64,000 bases of DNA from Rhizophagus irregularis (Eukaryota > Glomeromycota > Glomeromycetes > Glomerales > Glomeraceae): contig NC_089447.1 in NCBI RefSeq assembly GCF_026210795.1, forward strand, positions 622,501 through 686,500, in the 5' to 3' direction. A model generated the notes under the pieces. That model saw nothing but the letters and a program-made list of their open reading frames with translations. It had not been told where the DNA came from and did not search any database. The translations under genes were made by a program, and so were the position numbers. Below are positions 25,708-36,569 of this stretch, in pieces; position 1 is the first letter of the stretch; each line of letters starts with the position of its first letter.

Positions 25708-27255
25708 TTAAAATTTAAATTCATTATAAACATTAATGAAACAAAAATCTTTATACTTTTTAATAACTCCTATATGTTTATAATATTCAATCATTTCATT
25801 AAAATCATTATTCATTTTATCATAATCATAAATATTAATTGAAGATAACCACATAGATTTTCGACCCACCCAATTCTCAAAAAAATTTCTTAAAGAATGA
25901 ATCTTATAAATATTATAACTACCAATATCAATTTTAAATAAACTAAGTGGAGAAGAATTTATTAAAATTTTTAATAAATTATCACCAATTTCAGGTAAAT
26001 AATTTCCATCTCTATAATGATAAATAAATATACCTTCTAATGATTGACAATTTAATAAAACTTGTTCAAAATTATGAAGGTACATATCATCTAAATCAAT
26101 TCTAAGATATTTTAAATTTGAACAATGTTGAGATATTCTACAAAGAAGTTGATCAGTAAAAAGATTGGCATTAAAATCCATAGAAATTATTTGAAGATCA
26201 TTTTCAGATTCTTGAATAATTCTATTAACAGCATAAAAAGTAGCAGAATATAATAAATTAATTTGAAGAACTTGTAATTTAGGATAATTATAAAAATTCT
26301 TATATAATTCAATATCAAAAATATCAAAAATTTGATTATATAATTTAAATTTTTTTAAATTAATAAATTTTGGAAAAAAGAAATTATAAAAAGGTGAAAA
26401 ATTTTCTATAGGTAAACTCAAATAAATAATATTATGAGAATGCTTTAATACTGCAGAACCAATATCTCCATAATTTCCACGTATAAATTGATGACTTATT
26501 TTATTTCTTATAGTTAAATATTTCACTTTTTGTTGCGTTTCAATTAATTTAGCAAGTCCAGAATTTGAAGTTGTAAGATAAATATAAAACCTTTCAATAA
26601 ATCTGCAAATTTTAGCCAATCCATAAAAAAGTGAAGAATCATCCTTACTACTACAATATAATTCATAAAGTTTCGCAAAGCAAATTTCTGCTCCAGGAAA
26701 TTTATATAATGGATATTTAACCCCCATCGTATCTAAACATTTAATATTATAACATTTGTTAATAAGAAGTTTATATATTTCTTGTTCCAATAATTTAATA
26801 TATCGATTATCATAATGACGAAAAACCTTTTCATAAAAATTTTGACCAAATAGTTGATATTTAATATATTTACAAAAACTAATATAATTAAATAAAGGTT
26901 TTTGCTGAGGTTTTTTAAGTATATCAATTTTTTGATTCTTAATAAATACGTAATTAAATATATAATTTAATAAAGGATTTCTTCGTTTCGTCTTATCAGT
27001 ATCCTGACTTTTTAATAACAATCTTGATTCTTCCGGTAAATGTAAGAGGACAATATTAAAAAATATTCTCGCTTTTTTAATTTTTTCCAAATTTCCGTAA
27101 GGTTTTGTTATAACTTCCCATGGATTTCTCCATAAAATTGGTACTGCAATTTTACACCAGAGCCTATTTACCAATAAACAAGGGTATAAAGAATTTTTAT
27201 CATTATATATTACTTCAAATACTAATGTGAGACAATCATGATTAAGTTTATTCAT
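25708..27255 (-). CDS. F-box/LRR protein
   Basis: Single-exon 515-residue protein. The F-box spans about residues 1-45 (MNKLNHDCLTLVFEVIYNDK, then YPCLLVNRLWCKIAVPILWR). The basic segment after it (about 85-125) is followed by a leucine-rich repeat region rich in L-x-x-L-x-I motifs from about residue 200. Its expected role is as a substrate adaptor of an SCF ubiquitin ligase. The start is the first ATG and sits next to the F-box, as in the other two paralogues here. Codon use is strongly AT-biased, like the neighbourhood, and there is no sign of disruption. The substrate is unknown. Confidence 0.9.
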   Translation of the reverse strand: MNKLNHDCLTLVFEVIYNDKNSLYPCLLVNRLWCKIAVPILWRNPWEVITKPYGNLEKIKKARIFFNIVLLHLPEESRLLLKSQDTDKTKRRNPLLNYIFNYVFIKNQKIDILKKPQQKPLFNYISFCKYIKYQLFGQNFYEKVFRHYDNRYIKLLEQEIYKLLINKCYNIKCLDTMGVKYPLYKFPGAEICFAKLYELYCSSKDDSSLFYGLAKICRFIERFYIYLTTSNSGLAKLIETQQKVKYLTIRNKISHQFIRGNYGDIGSAVLKHSHNIIYLSLPIENFSPFYNFFFPKFINLKKFKLYNQIFDIFDIELYKNFYNYPKLQVLQINLLYSATFYAVNRIIQESENDLQIISMDFNANLFTDQLLCRISQHCSNLKYLRIDLDDMYLHNFEQVLLNCQSLEGIFIYHYRDGNYLPEIGDNLLKILINSSPLSLFKIDIGSYNIYKIHSLRNFFENWVGRKSMWLSSINIYDYDKMNNDFNEMIEYYKHIGVIKKYKDFCFINVYNEFKF

Positions 27256-29060
27256 TTCTTATTGAAAAATAAAAATAATGGACAAGTATCAACGGTTTTT
27301 TTTTTAATAAGAAAAAAATTAAAAGTTTATTATGTGATTTACCGTGCTTCTTTATTTTATCAATAAACTCGGGAGTTTCTGAAATTGATTAGTAAAAGGA
27401 TTGTCCTTTTTATTACTTAAATAATCAATACGATAAATATTTAGTAAATATTTATGTACTTGGAAAGCCTTCTTGCAGATCATAATGATTTCAAAAATGA
27501 CACGCCTCTTTATTAATCCAATAATAAATTAGCAAGACGCTGAATCACGTGATCAAGCTAAATATATCAAGTTAGAAGTTTTTTAGTTTGTCTTAAAATA
27601 TTTACATAATATTCAAAGAATTCTATAAGTACCATAAACAAAGAATCCGAGCATTTTTTTTTGACCAATGACGATATTAATTACGTACCTTTCTTGATTT
27701 CTTTTAACATGAGAATTTCGATTTAACTAGCATTTTATATCCTGAAGGTTAGGTGATAAAGAACGAAAAGTTCATGATAGATTTAATCGACCTGAATCTT
27801 TTAGTTCTAAATCCAATATATGAATAAATCAAACAATATATGATAAATAAATATGAAAAAATCGTGCTTCCAATAAACTGTACACATTTCAAACATTATC
27901 TATTTTTAGAGAAGTGTTATTTTTAATATATATTTAACAAATAGTAATAGCCAATAGCGGTACTCCCTATAACGCATAGTATTTGATATTTTAATTATGT
28001 AATAAAAAATGTAGTTCAATAGACCTTATACGTGTGTTAAGGAACAATATAAAAGAAAATAATTGTTTCAGGGGAACTTAAAGTTGATCAAATGTGGGGT
28101 GAACATAATATGAATTCTATTTAGTCAAATGATCTGAAATTGGTATTACAATATTACATAGATGACGAAATATGCGCGATGTGCATGTCGGATTTCTTAA
28201 ATAGGGAGTTACTATAGGGGAAAATTCTTATTAGTTCACATAAATTTGGGAATTTAATGCACCAATGTATTAAATTCTGAATAGAATGTTCAACCTGTCC
28301 GCTTACATTCTTGTCATCATGAAAAAAAAAAATATTAATAATAATTTTAACACTTTATAATGTTTTATCAATAAAGCGTTGGTATAGTAATTAAAATGGC
28401 ATGATAATATGAAAATTTTAAAATAAATACAAATGTTGAATTTTATATGATATGAAAAAATATTAATTGATAATTATTTTTTGTCTACTTTTTATTAATT
28501 AATTTATTTATTTATTTATTTTATGGCTAGTCAGGAGGACTACATTGAAGATCAAAAATTACAAGTATACTATGAAAAATATGAGATACAATATAGAACT
28601 TCACCTCGGAGTAACGCTTTTTATTAATTAATTATTCTATAATCACAAGAATTTGATAATTGATATTCGTCACGTGTACATTTTTTAAAAAAAAATTGAT
28701 ATTCCATTACATGCCAACAGGAGCTAAGAATCGGCTATCGGGTTTCAATGTAAGTGTGTTTTACGGATGAATAATTGTGAATTCTGTTATTAATTGTGAT
28801 AATTTGATAAGAAATAAAAAATATAATATATAGTCCATATGGTCTAATTCGCCTAAATTATTATAAAAGTAGTACTCGACGGTCGTTCTGCTGTAAATAC
28901 TTAATAAAATAAACTTATATACAATATATTTAATTCAACTACGTTAACGATGATTCATCCTACTATGCAAAGAATAAAAAAATAAATAGATGCAAATTCT
29001 TTCATTATACTCGTGATAATTTTTTTCATGTAACTTGCCTTATTTTACATAATTCTGTCT
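27256..29060. other. Intergenic, no supported gene
   Basis: Contains the promoter side of the minus-strand F-box gene. A 34-codon frame starting MASQEDYIEDQKLQVYYEKY at 28523 follows a (TTTA)n run and has protein-like composition, but ends without a splice continuation I could confirm. Confidence 0.45.
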
Positions 29061-29376
29061 CCCTGAATGTATGGAAATCCATCCTTGACAAAAGTTGGTG
29101 TCCGGGCATAATGATGTACTGTATGATGCTTGAATATCATGCTGGTTGATGTCTGGACATTATGTCAAATATATGAAAGTTGATATTCAGACATGATGTC
29201 TAGATATCATGAATAATGGTGTAAAGAAATTATGAATAATGATGTACAGACATCATGATGTTGGATAACCCAAGTCATCATGTTGGGTATGTAGGACGAT
29301 GTTTTGCACATCATTCAACATTGATGTCGAAGACATTATCTGGAGACATTATGTTGATCACGGCTACCAAATATGG

Positions 29377-29507
29377 TAAATTTTTATTTATGGTAAATTT
29401 ACCGATTTTTTAAATTTTTATATCCATTTTAATTACAAATATCATGTGATTATTAAAAGTATTAAATTAATCCAGAAAATCAATAAATTTACCATAAATA
29501 AAAACTT
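29377..29507. repeat. Internal inverted repeat (TTTACCATAAATAAAAA family)
   Basis: TTTTTATTTATGGTAAATTT at about 29379-29398 pairs with AAATTTACCATAAATAAAAA at about 29487-29506. A further direct copy of the second arm lies at about 30662-30683. The direct pair brackets the GC-rich insert and could be its target duplication or two copies of a short repeat. Confidence 0.6.
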
Positions 29508-29516
29508 TCAGGAAAT

Positions 29517-30661
29517 GATACAAAAACTCTTTCCGCTTTCCAACATTTTTATTAAAATTCCGCAGCAACTTACTATCAAATAAAAAATATTTTCGAGGAG
29601 AGAGGACCACGGGGTGGCCTCTGTTGGTAAGTACACCTCTAACTTAACCTCGACCTTCAGGAAAGATGGATATAATAAGTCCAGACCCTGACGTTCTCGC
29701 CAGGGATAAAAGCCTGGCTGCTGGCCACGGCCTTATTTCTGCTCTAGGTTGTCGCCTCTGGGTTCCAGAAGAGGAACGTGAAAACCATGACCGGCTCGTC
29801 ATAATACACCGCGAACAATTTTACTACTTAAACCCTGATGGGTTCCCTAAAAAGGGCTCTATATTCAAACTTGAACCGCACAAAATCGACTTGTGGATTT
29901 TACAAACTTTCACCCATACCTTCGACCTGGCCTCTCTCGAATCTTTAGGATCGGCTTGGTCCCATGCACAACAAGACAACTTACCCCTTATGGAAATATA
30001 CCACGAATATTTTGATGCACCATGGCTCGAAATCGAACCAATATATTTACACGCTAACATCACCGAAATTTCCCATTTAGGAAAATTTTTATACAAAGAA
30101 CATAATGTTCCAGAACCTTTCTGCAGACACTCACGTGACAAAAAATCATTCACTGACGATCTCGATTCCGTACGACACTGGCTTCGACAACTGATTATGA
30201 GACAATCCAACTTGGACGATAACCACACAACCATCACAGAGTCACTCATCAGACATCGGTGGCTCCTAAAATACCAAATTTCCTCTTCCCGGCTTTCCTA
30301 TTCTTCCACGTGATGGGGTCCACCAGGCTTTTTGAAGCCTTTTATATTATACTAAGCATAGATGATAGTTTTTTTTTCTGCGTCTGGGTTTTATATGTAG
30401 AGGTTATATTACTATACTTTTGTTCCTTTTATTTTTTTATTCCCTAAGTCCAATTTCTCTAGTGTAAGGCGGTAGGAAAAGCTTCGGTTGGACCTCCACG
30501 GTTCTTTTTATATATACACACCAGGGTGGCACTGTCTTCGGGCGGTTTGATTATAGCATAGTTTTAGGATAGCGTTTGGCTTTTTTTTTAATTAGTTCTT
30601 GTCTATCTTTCTGTAATCTTGTTCACATGGAATTTAAAAATAAAAATTAAAAATAAAAATA
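29517..30661 (+). mobile_element. GC-richer insert with A-rich tail, retrotransposon-like
   Basis: Base composition jumps here well above the surroundings. The segment ends in an A-rich tail of repeated TAAAAA units (about 30636-30661) and lies between direct copies of a roughly 30-bp sequence (about 29487-29516 and 30662-30692). An A-rich 3' tail plus flanking direct repeats suggests a LINE-type or retroposed insertion, perhaps 5'-truncated. It carries the 215-codon ORF at 29666. No reverse transcriptase motif is visible. Confidence 0.5.
29666..30313 (+). CDS. Hypothetical protein in retrotransposon-like insert
   Basis: 215-residue ORF of normal amino-acid complexity, much less AT-biased than other genes here, beginning MDIISPDPDVLARDKSLAAG. 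I do not recognise a domain. Tryptophan-rich segments such as DSVRHWLRQLIMRQ and SLIRHRWLLKYQ resemble C-terminal tails of some retroelement proteins, but that is only an impression. An in-frame stop at 29645 limits upstream extension. Just before the ATG, GTAAGT and TTCAG flank 34 nt, which might be a tiny intron. Context suggests it belongs to the mobile insert, not to a host pathway. Alternatives: a retroposed host gene fragment. Confidence 0.5.
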   Translation: MDIISPDPDVLARDKSLAAGHGLISALGCRLWVPEEERENHDRLVIIHREQFYYLNPDGFPKKGSIFKLEPHKIDLWILQTFTHTFDLASLESLGSAWSHAQQDNLPLMEIYHEYFDAPWLEIEPIYLHANITEISHLGKFLYKEHNVPEPFCRHSRDKKSFTDDLDSVRHWLRQLIMRQSNLDDNHTTITESLIRHRWLLKYQISSSRLSYSST

Positions 30662-31054
30662 AAATTTACCATAAATAAAAATTCAGGTAATTATGATTTG
30701 CATGATGTCTCGGTTGATGTCTTTGACATAATGTTAAATAATGAATATGATGTCCAAACATCATACATTATGATGTCCGGACATCAACTTTTTGTCAACG
30801 TTAGCTTGCGATATGGATGTCCATATTTATGTTCACGGATTTTTTTACAATGGTCCTACAGCAAATTACTATATCACATGCAAAACATTTCATATTCTTT
30901 GATCGCAAATATTTTAAACAAAAATTATACAGAATAGATATTGACATAAATAATTTAGAACGAAAAGAGTCATCAAAAATTGGACTCAGAACAAGACTTG
31001 AAACAAATTCTTGCTTTCCACCCTGAAAATAACCATATTCTTAATAGAGAAATA

Positions 31055-31376
31055 CTGTAAGAATGAATCCTGATCAAAACTTAAATTCTTCTTACGGACG
31101 TAATAAACAAACAATTTCAATAATTGATAGTCATCAACCTAATTTTGATAATAATTTTACTCAACAAACTAGAGTTGGATATTATATAATGTCACTAATT
31201 CACGACAACGAGTACCACAACTCATTCCCAAAGGATTAGTTGTAATGGAATTTCATTTTATGGATAATGTACAAGTGGGTTTCAATTACCGATCCTTTTC
31301 AACATCTGCAGCACCACAAAATAGTGCTTATCATATCACTATAATATTTCCACAACAAATTATTTTTATAGAAATA
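31055..31376 (+). pseudogene. Frameshifted ORF of unknown function
   Basis: The frame starting MNPDQNLNSSYGRNKQTISI at 31055 runs 57 codons. Its continuation lies one frame over (NSRQRVPQLIPKGLVVMEFH to about 31376). Composition is protein-like in both parts and the switch occurs near 31180 with no clear intron. Upstream, LKQILAFHPENNHILNREIL also reads as coding in another frame. I recognise no domain. It is probably a broken gene; an unrecognised short intron is possible. Confidence 0.35.
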
Positions 31377-31424
31377 TAAATTTATTTCATGGAAATCGCA
31401 AATAATACGCTCGTCTGTTTTGAC

Positions 31425-31811
31425 TAGGGATGGCAACGGTCGGTCATGGTCGGTCATCGGTCGGTCATAACCGGTCAAGAACCTTTGACCGACCGACTGA
31501 CCGTTTGACCGACCAGTCTGACCGACCGGTTAACCGACCGTTTGACCGACTGGTTAACCGATCCTGAAAACGTTTGCGAAACGTAATTTAATTGAAATAC
31601 TTAATAAAAAACGTTTTCGCAACGTTTTCTATTAAAATAATTAAAAAAACGTTTGCGAAACATTTTTTTTATTAAATTACGTTTCGCAAACGTTTTCAGG
31701 ATCGGTTAAACGGTCGGTCAAACGGTCGGTCAGAGGTCTTTGACCGACCGATATCGGTCACGGTCATGACCGGTCATAACCGGTTAATGACCGTGACCGT
31801 TGCCATCCCTA
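31425..31811. mobile_element. Non-autonomous hAT element (MITE), 387 bp, foldback
   Basis: The ends are perfect inverted repeats (TAGGGATGGCAACGGTC). A perfect 8-bp duplication, GTTTTGAC, sits at 31417-31424 and 31812-31819, the hAT signature. The arms continue inward as reiterated CGGTCGGTCA/TGACCGACCG units and then ACGTTTGCGAAACG / CGTTTCGCAAACGT, so almost the whole element can fold into one long hairpin. No coding capacity. Confidence 0.9.
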
Positions 31812-32326
31812 GTTTTGACAATAGATATTGGTTAAAACTATGTAAATAAGGGTGAGGCTTAGATCTCAGTAATGATCGCTAAATGGCTCGACATGCGATA
31901 ACCAGTTAAATAATATTATAATTTGATATTTCAAATGGTTAATCTGTTCATTTAAAGACATAGCCGTTCAGCAATATCATAATTTTGACTTATTTCACTC
32001 ATATCCGATTTGTAAATATTTTAGGAGGAATTTAGTATAATTTTTTATCAAACTAAGAAATGAAGAACTTAAAAAATATAATTTAAAATATAACTTTACA
32101 TATTGGTCTGGTCATATTAATCACAACTATTACACTATTACATAAACATGTATCACAAATTATCATTTAATAACAAACTAATCTATTATTCGTTATTTCA
32201 AAAAATTTTTATATGGTTACTTTATTATAATTTTCATTGATAACCAATCTAGTTCTCCCTATATTATAAGAAAATTAATTATACTTGATAATTACTTAAT
32301 AATACAGTACATATCTAACAATTAGA

Positions 32327-34684
32327 TTATTTAGATTTTCTATTCAATTTATAATTCCAAGCATAATACCAAGGATGTTGTTTTGGTTCAATTGGAATAG
32401 CTCCCTTACCTTTCAATTTATTAATCCAATGCTTAAGTGGTGTATCCCCATTATTTATTAAAGTTGGTTTCAAACAATCTAACACATATTTAAATAATAA
32501 ATCACCAGTAAGTTCAGGGATCTCAAGTAAACTAGCAACATAATCAGCTGATTTAACTTTAATGTGTATTGGTTCCCAAATATCTCGTCCTCTCCAGCTA
32601 CCGCCACCATTATTTGCAGCAATTCCAAGTACAAATGTATGCTTAGAGGTAAGTTTTGAAAATTTTCTCTCGTAACTCGCATAATAAGGATGAATTTTCA
32701 ATGGATCTTTAAATGAAAAATCCACATAATCCATGTCAAACGAATCTCTGAAGCAAAATTGAAATGTGATTTGTGATTAGACCAATTTATTTTAAAAATA
32801 ATATAATTATTCTTGATAAATTAGAACGCATACCTGTCTTCATCTTCATCATCACGCCTGTCTTTATCTTCATCATCACTACTGTCTTCATCATCATCAT
32901 CACGCCTGTCTTTATCTTCATTATTATCACTTAAAAATTAAATAATTGTTAAATAATAAGTAAGCATAAATAAATAAAATGCATAAAAAAAAATTATAAT
33001 CTATTTATAAACTCTACCTTAAGATTTCCAAGTCATTAGTAGGTAAGATTACAACAGATGCTGTCCATCTAGCATATGGATTGCAAACTTCATTATTAAA
33101 CATATGCATAATTGTAATAATAGCTGTTACCGATACATCACTATTTACAGGAGAAGTAATCTTAATTCCAGTTCTTTCACTTTCAGTGTAAGAATCATAA
33201 CCCCTAATTTTATTAAAGGAAGAAATTGTTTTGGTATATGGACGAATAGACTCAAAAATAGCTTGAATTTCTGGATCATGTTCTATTATATCTGGCCTTT
33301 TTTGTTTTATAGGAAATTTCTCAATTATATCATTAGCAATTGACAATAAATCTTTATCAAGATTTGAAAATTTAGGATGATTATCAATTGCAAATTGACG
33401 AAACCAGCCTCTAGTTAATGTAGTACAGATCCTAGCAAGTGCCAATTTATTAGAATTTTCTTGATCTTTGGAGATCATTGGAATGAGATATCTTTCAAGT
33501 GCAATAGCCATTGCTTCTTCTTTTACACAATTAATTTTTGTTTGATAGTCAAGTTTTTCAAAAAGTGATTTTTTTATCCATGCTTTAGACTATATTGTAA
33601 TTATTTAATTAAACAATTAGTATTTAAATGAAAATTTTAATTAAAATACATAATCATTATTGTCCATAAGGTTATTACCTGGTCATCTTTTAAACCTTGA
33701 TGAATTGGATGATCACCATATTTAACACGTTCATGTAAATCATCATGAGGAACACGTTTTTGTACAAAAAGATCATCTTTATTTTCCAAGAAATCATCAT
33801 TGGACATATTTAAGTTGATATGCGCACCTGGTATACCTCGTATAATCTCCGTTTCTTTAATACGAGTTTTCAACATAAGTTCAATTGACTCATCACGTTG
33901 TGGACTACATAGTGGTTGAATTGCGGAAATTTTATTATAACCTAATAAAATTCTCAACAAATGTAAATCTGAAATATTTTTATGAAAATCTTCTGGCCAA
34001 TAAATGTGAGATGTCTTCAAAGCTTCAAGAATTTTCAATGGAGCAACAATACAAATTTGACAAAAATGGAAAAATCATTTTATCTTCAATATTATGACAT
34101 AATTCTAAAATCATTAAAGCACTCGTTTTTGGGTGAACATCATTAAACCTTTCAAATTCAATTTTATTAATTTCATCATCTTTCATATTATCTTCCATAT
34201 TATCTACAGAATCTTCAGAATAATGAGATATTTCAGAATTATCTTCAGAGATGTTATCATCCTCATCACTTTCATCTTCATCACTTTCTTTTTTATTCAA
34301 ATTCATATTTGATTTCATGTTCCTGAGATCCACTTTCTCAGAGACAAGTTCAATATCAAAGCTAATAAGTTTTTTATCTGTAAGTTGATCAATATACTCT
34401 CCAACAAGTTTTAGTCCACCTCCTGGATAATGAATTAATTTTATATTTTTAAAAGTAGCACCAGATTCTTTAACTTTATTAATAAATAAAGTTGTTTGTA
34501 AAGGAGTTGCCACCATATCCCAATCATTAGGTTCACGAAAAGAAGAAATATGCCATTTTACAGCACGTGAGCCAATAAGAACAGGATAATCTATAAGAGG
34601 AGTGTTGTCTTCATTCTTGGTAATATTATTTAAAATGGTTAATATTTTCTTATAATTTTCAGCAAGGATTTGTGGATTAGTCAT
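32327..34684 (-). pseudogene. Nucleotidyltransferase-fold gene, virus/phage-like, copy A (disrupted)
   Basis: Five-exon gene starting at the ATG at 34684. Exon pieces: 34684 to about 34040 (break), on to 33679, then 33018-33589, 32834-32929 and 32327-32747, joined by good GT-AG introns. The N-terminus has VLIGSRAVKWH and EPNDWDMVAT, the G-S-x(n)-D-x-D pattern of the nucleotidyltransferase fold. Later come LKTSHIYWPEDFHKNISDLH, HDDLHERVKYGDHPI and EEAMAIALERYLIP with GWFRQFAIDN, an arrangement I associate with nucleotidyltransferase-like proteins of large DNA viruses and tailed phages. An acidic, serine-rich insert lies after the first domain. Near 34040-34060 the frame shifts relative to the conserved VAPLKILEA segment; no GT-AG intron fixes it. 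It could still be expressed as two proteins. Confidence 0.7.
32834..32929 (-). repeat. In-frame acidic minisatellite in exon 4, copy A
   Basis: The 96-nt exon encodes repeated DDEDKDRRDD-type units, whereas the matching exon in copy B (44122-44136) is only 15 nt. The 81-nt difference is a multiple of three, so the expansion keeps frame and both splice sites. Confidence 0.8.
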
Positions 34685-34798
34685 TTTTTTTTTGAAAATT
34701 AGCAGAAATGTAACTTTTTTAAAGTAAAGGTTCAGAAAGTAAAGGTTCAGAGTTGAAAAAAAGTTATATCAGAAAAATAAATATCATGTATTATTATA

Positions 34799-34861
34799 TG
34801 GGCGGATTTGGCTTACTTGATGATCGACATTCCAAATCATCAAGTGAGCCAAATCCGCCCA
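34799..34861. mobile_element. 63-bp foldback element, private to copy A
   Basis: The arms TGGGCGGATTTGGCTTACTT and AAGTGAGCCAAATCCGCCCA pair with one mismatch and continue through GATGAT around a short loop. TA dinucleotides flank both sides, compatible with a TA target duplication. Copy B lacks the palindrome at the matching place. Confidence 0.7.
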
Positions 34862-35885
34862 TATGTTTGTTAATGTTATTTTACCGAATTAGTCAACTGG
34901 AATCATAATATTATTTATTATGAATCATCAATTTATCATATAGAAAAAGAAATTATCTAATTTGACGTAATTGATTAAAATGCCACATGTAATCTGCATG
35001 TTGTAACACTTGGTGTGAATGAGTGCGTGGATGATAAAGAATAATTATATCTTTTATAATGATTGATAATAATAGATTCTAACGTAACGATGCTAGGTCA
35101 TTTGATCGCGCAAATAGGATGAAAGGTCACATGGTTTTAGATGTGAATTTTGGTATGAAAACTTGATAACAAATGTGATTTTATTATGATTAATATTCAA
35201 TGTGGATGATAGTCTGAACAGATCTAAAATGGGTCACAAAATATTGACCAATAAACTAGTTTATTATATATGGAATGATAATTTAAAAAATATGTTCACT
35301 TTGTGTTAACTCAAAAGATGTCATTAAACATGTTCAAAAAAGAGTAAATATATTGGTTAAAATTTTCATAAATTTAGTAATAATTTAAGAATTATAGTAG
35401 CCAGTCAGATAATTTCCATATTTTTCAGATAAAAATGATGTAAAAAAAGTTTTATTTATTGAAAGTGATAAGTTCCAAATCAAATTTGCATAATGTGACT
35501 CCATTCTTACCTAAAATTGTCATTATGAGAGCTTTTAAGATAACAGATTTCAGTATTACATAATTATGATAATCAATGCAAAATTGATCGTATTTCTTAT
35601 ATTTCTGATTATTGCTATTTTCGTAAAGGTGTGACCAATTTATTGGGAAATCATAAGATTGCTGAGCTCAAAATCAACACTTGTGATTTCCATAAATTAA
35701 TATTGTTTGATTTTAATTGTTTATTATTTTATATTTATTCTATATAAAGGATTGTACAATTAATATCAATTAATACTAAGAGTTAAGAATTTACAAAAAT
35801 TATGATATATTATAGATTAACAAGCTTCACAATCAGTAAATAAATTAAGGGGAGCGTGTAGTCACGTGATTTATAATAAAACTAT

Positions 35886-36569
35886 TGTTACGAAAATTAT
35901 TTTTATACTCTAGATTTTATTTTATTTATAGTTTATTAGTATATATACATATATATTTTTATAGTTTATAGTTTATTTATTATATATATTATTGGGAAAA
36001 AAACCAACGGAAATTGGAAGATTAGATAATAAGTGGCTGGGATGATGATCATCGGAGGCTTAGTAGTACAATTTGAACTTCAGACAAGATATACAAAGGA
36101 CGATTTTTACTGTGGATTATTTGACCAAAGGACAAGTTGAACTATAGAATGATTGATTTTTGGAGAGTTAGAAATTGTTAACGATTATTAGTATAAGAAA
36201 AACGAATATTACAGAGCGCCGAGTGAGGCAGTAATATGGTTGATTCTTGTCGATTGTTGATACTTGTTAATAAAGATACACAATTTATTTCTGATTTCCA
36301 ATCATTTATCGTTTGTTATTGTTTAATTATATACAGTTTATTAATTTCAGATTTATTAATAAAACACGAATATTTATTAATTTGTGCTGATCCTTTACTG
36401 ATCGTTAGCCGATATATTCATTTTATTTTACATCTCTATATCGGATTTTATCCTATACTTACCTGTCAAATTGATATAAATTTCTTACCGATTTATTGCC
36501 GAATTTTGTAAATTACCGATATTTTATTTCTGTTACTACCTGACGAATAGTGAACAATCGGTAGTGACA
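35886..36569 (+). mobile_element. Solo LTR, 684 bp, private to copy A
   Basis: The insert begins TGTTACGAAAA and ends GGTAGTGACA (TG...CA ends) and is flanked by the direct repeat CTAT (35882-35885 and 36570-36573). The collinear sequence in copy B (about 49155-49180) is uninterrupted (GACTATCAATGG) and gives the empty site. Length, ends and lack of coding capacity fit a solo LTR left by recombination between two LTRs of a retrotransposon. Internal TATATATATTATTGGG could be its TATA region. Orientation is arbitrary. The 91-codon ORF inside is a shadow. Confidence 0.85.

Larger units (their letters stand above)
29085..30798. mobile_element. Long-TIR DNA element with subterminal repeats
   Basis: The left end (TTGACAAAAGTTGGTGTCCG) and the reverse complement of the right end (TTGACAAAAAGTTGATGTCC) pair for at least about 45 bp and more loosely for about 100 bp. 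Both subterminal zones, most densely 29090-29360, are packed with ATGATGTC/GACATCAT motifs, the usual arrangement of transposase-binding sites. Similarity may extend outward through a TATGGA.ATCCAT motif on both sides, so the true ends and target duplication are uncertain. The inside is occupied by a GC-richer ORF segment that is probably a later insertion. Confidence 0.65.

Noticed and set aside
29628-29661. 34-nt intron before the ORF at 29666
   Set aside because: GTAAGT and TTCAG are present, but 34 nt is very short and no upstream coding exon is evident.
29824-30249. 141-codon minus-strand ORF opposite the hypothetical protein
   Set aside because: It is antisense to the 215-codon frame, which has a better start and more protein-like composition.
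34030-34065. Short intron repairing the frame of the nucleotidyltransferase-like gene
   Set aside because: No AG acceptor lies between the candidate GT sites and the conserved VAPLKILEA segment in either copy.
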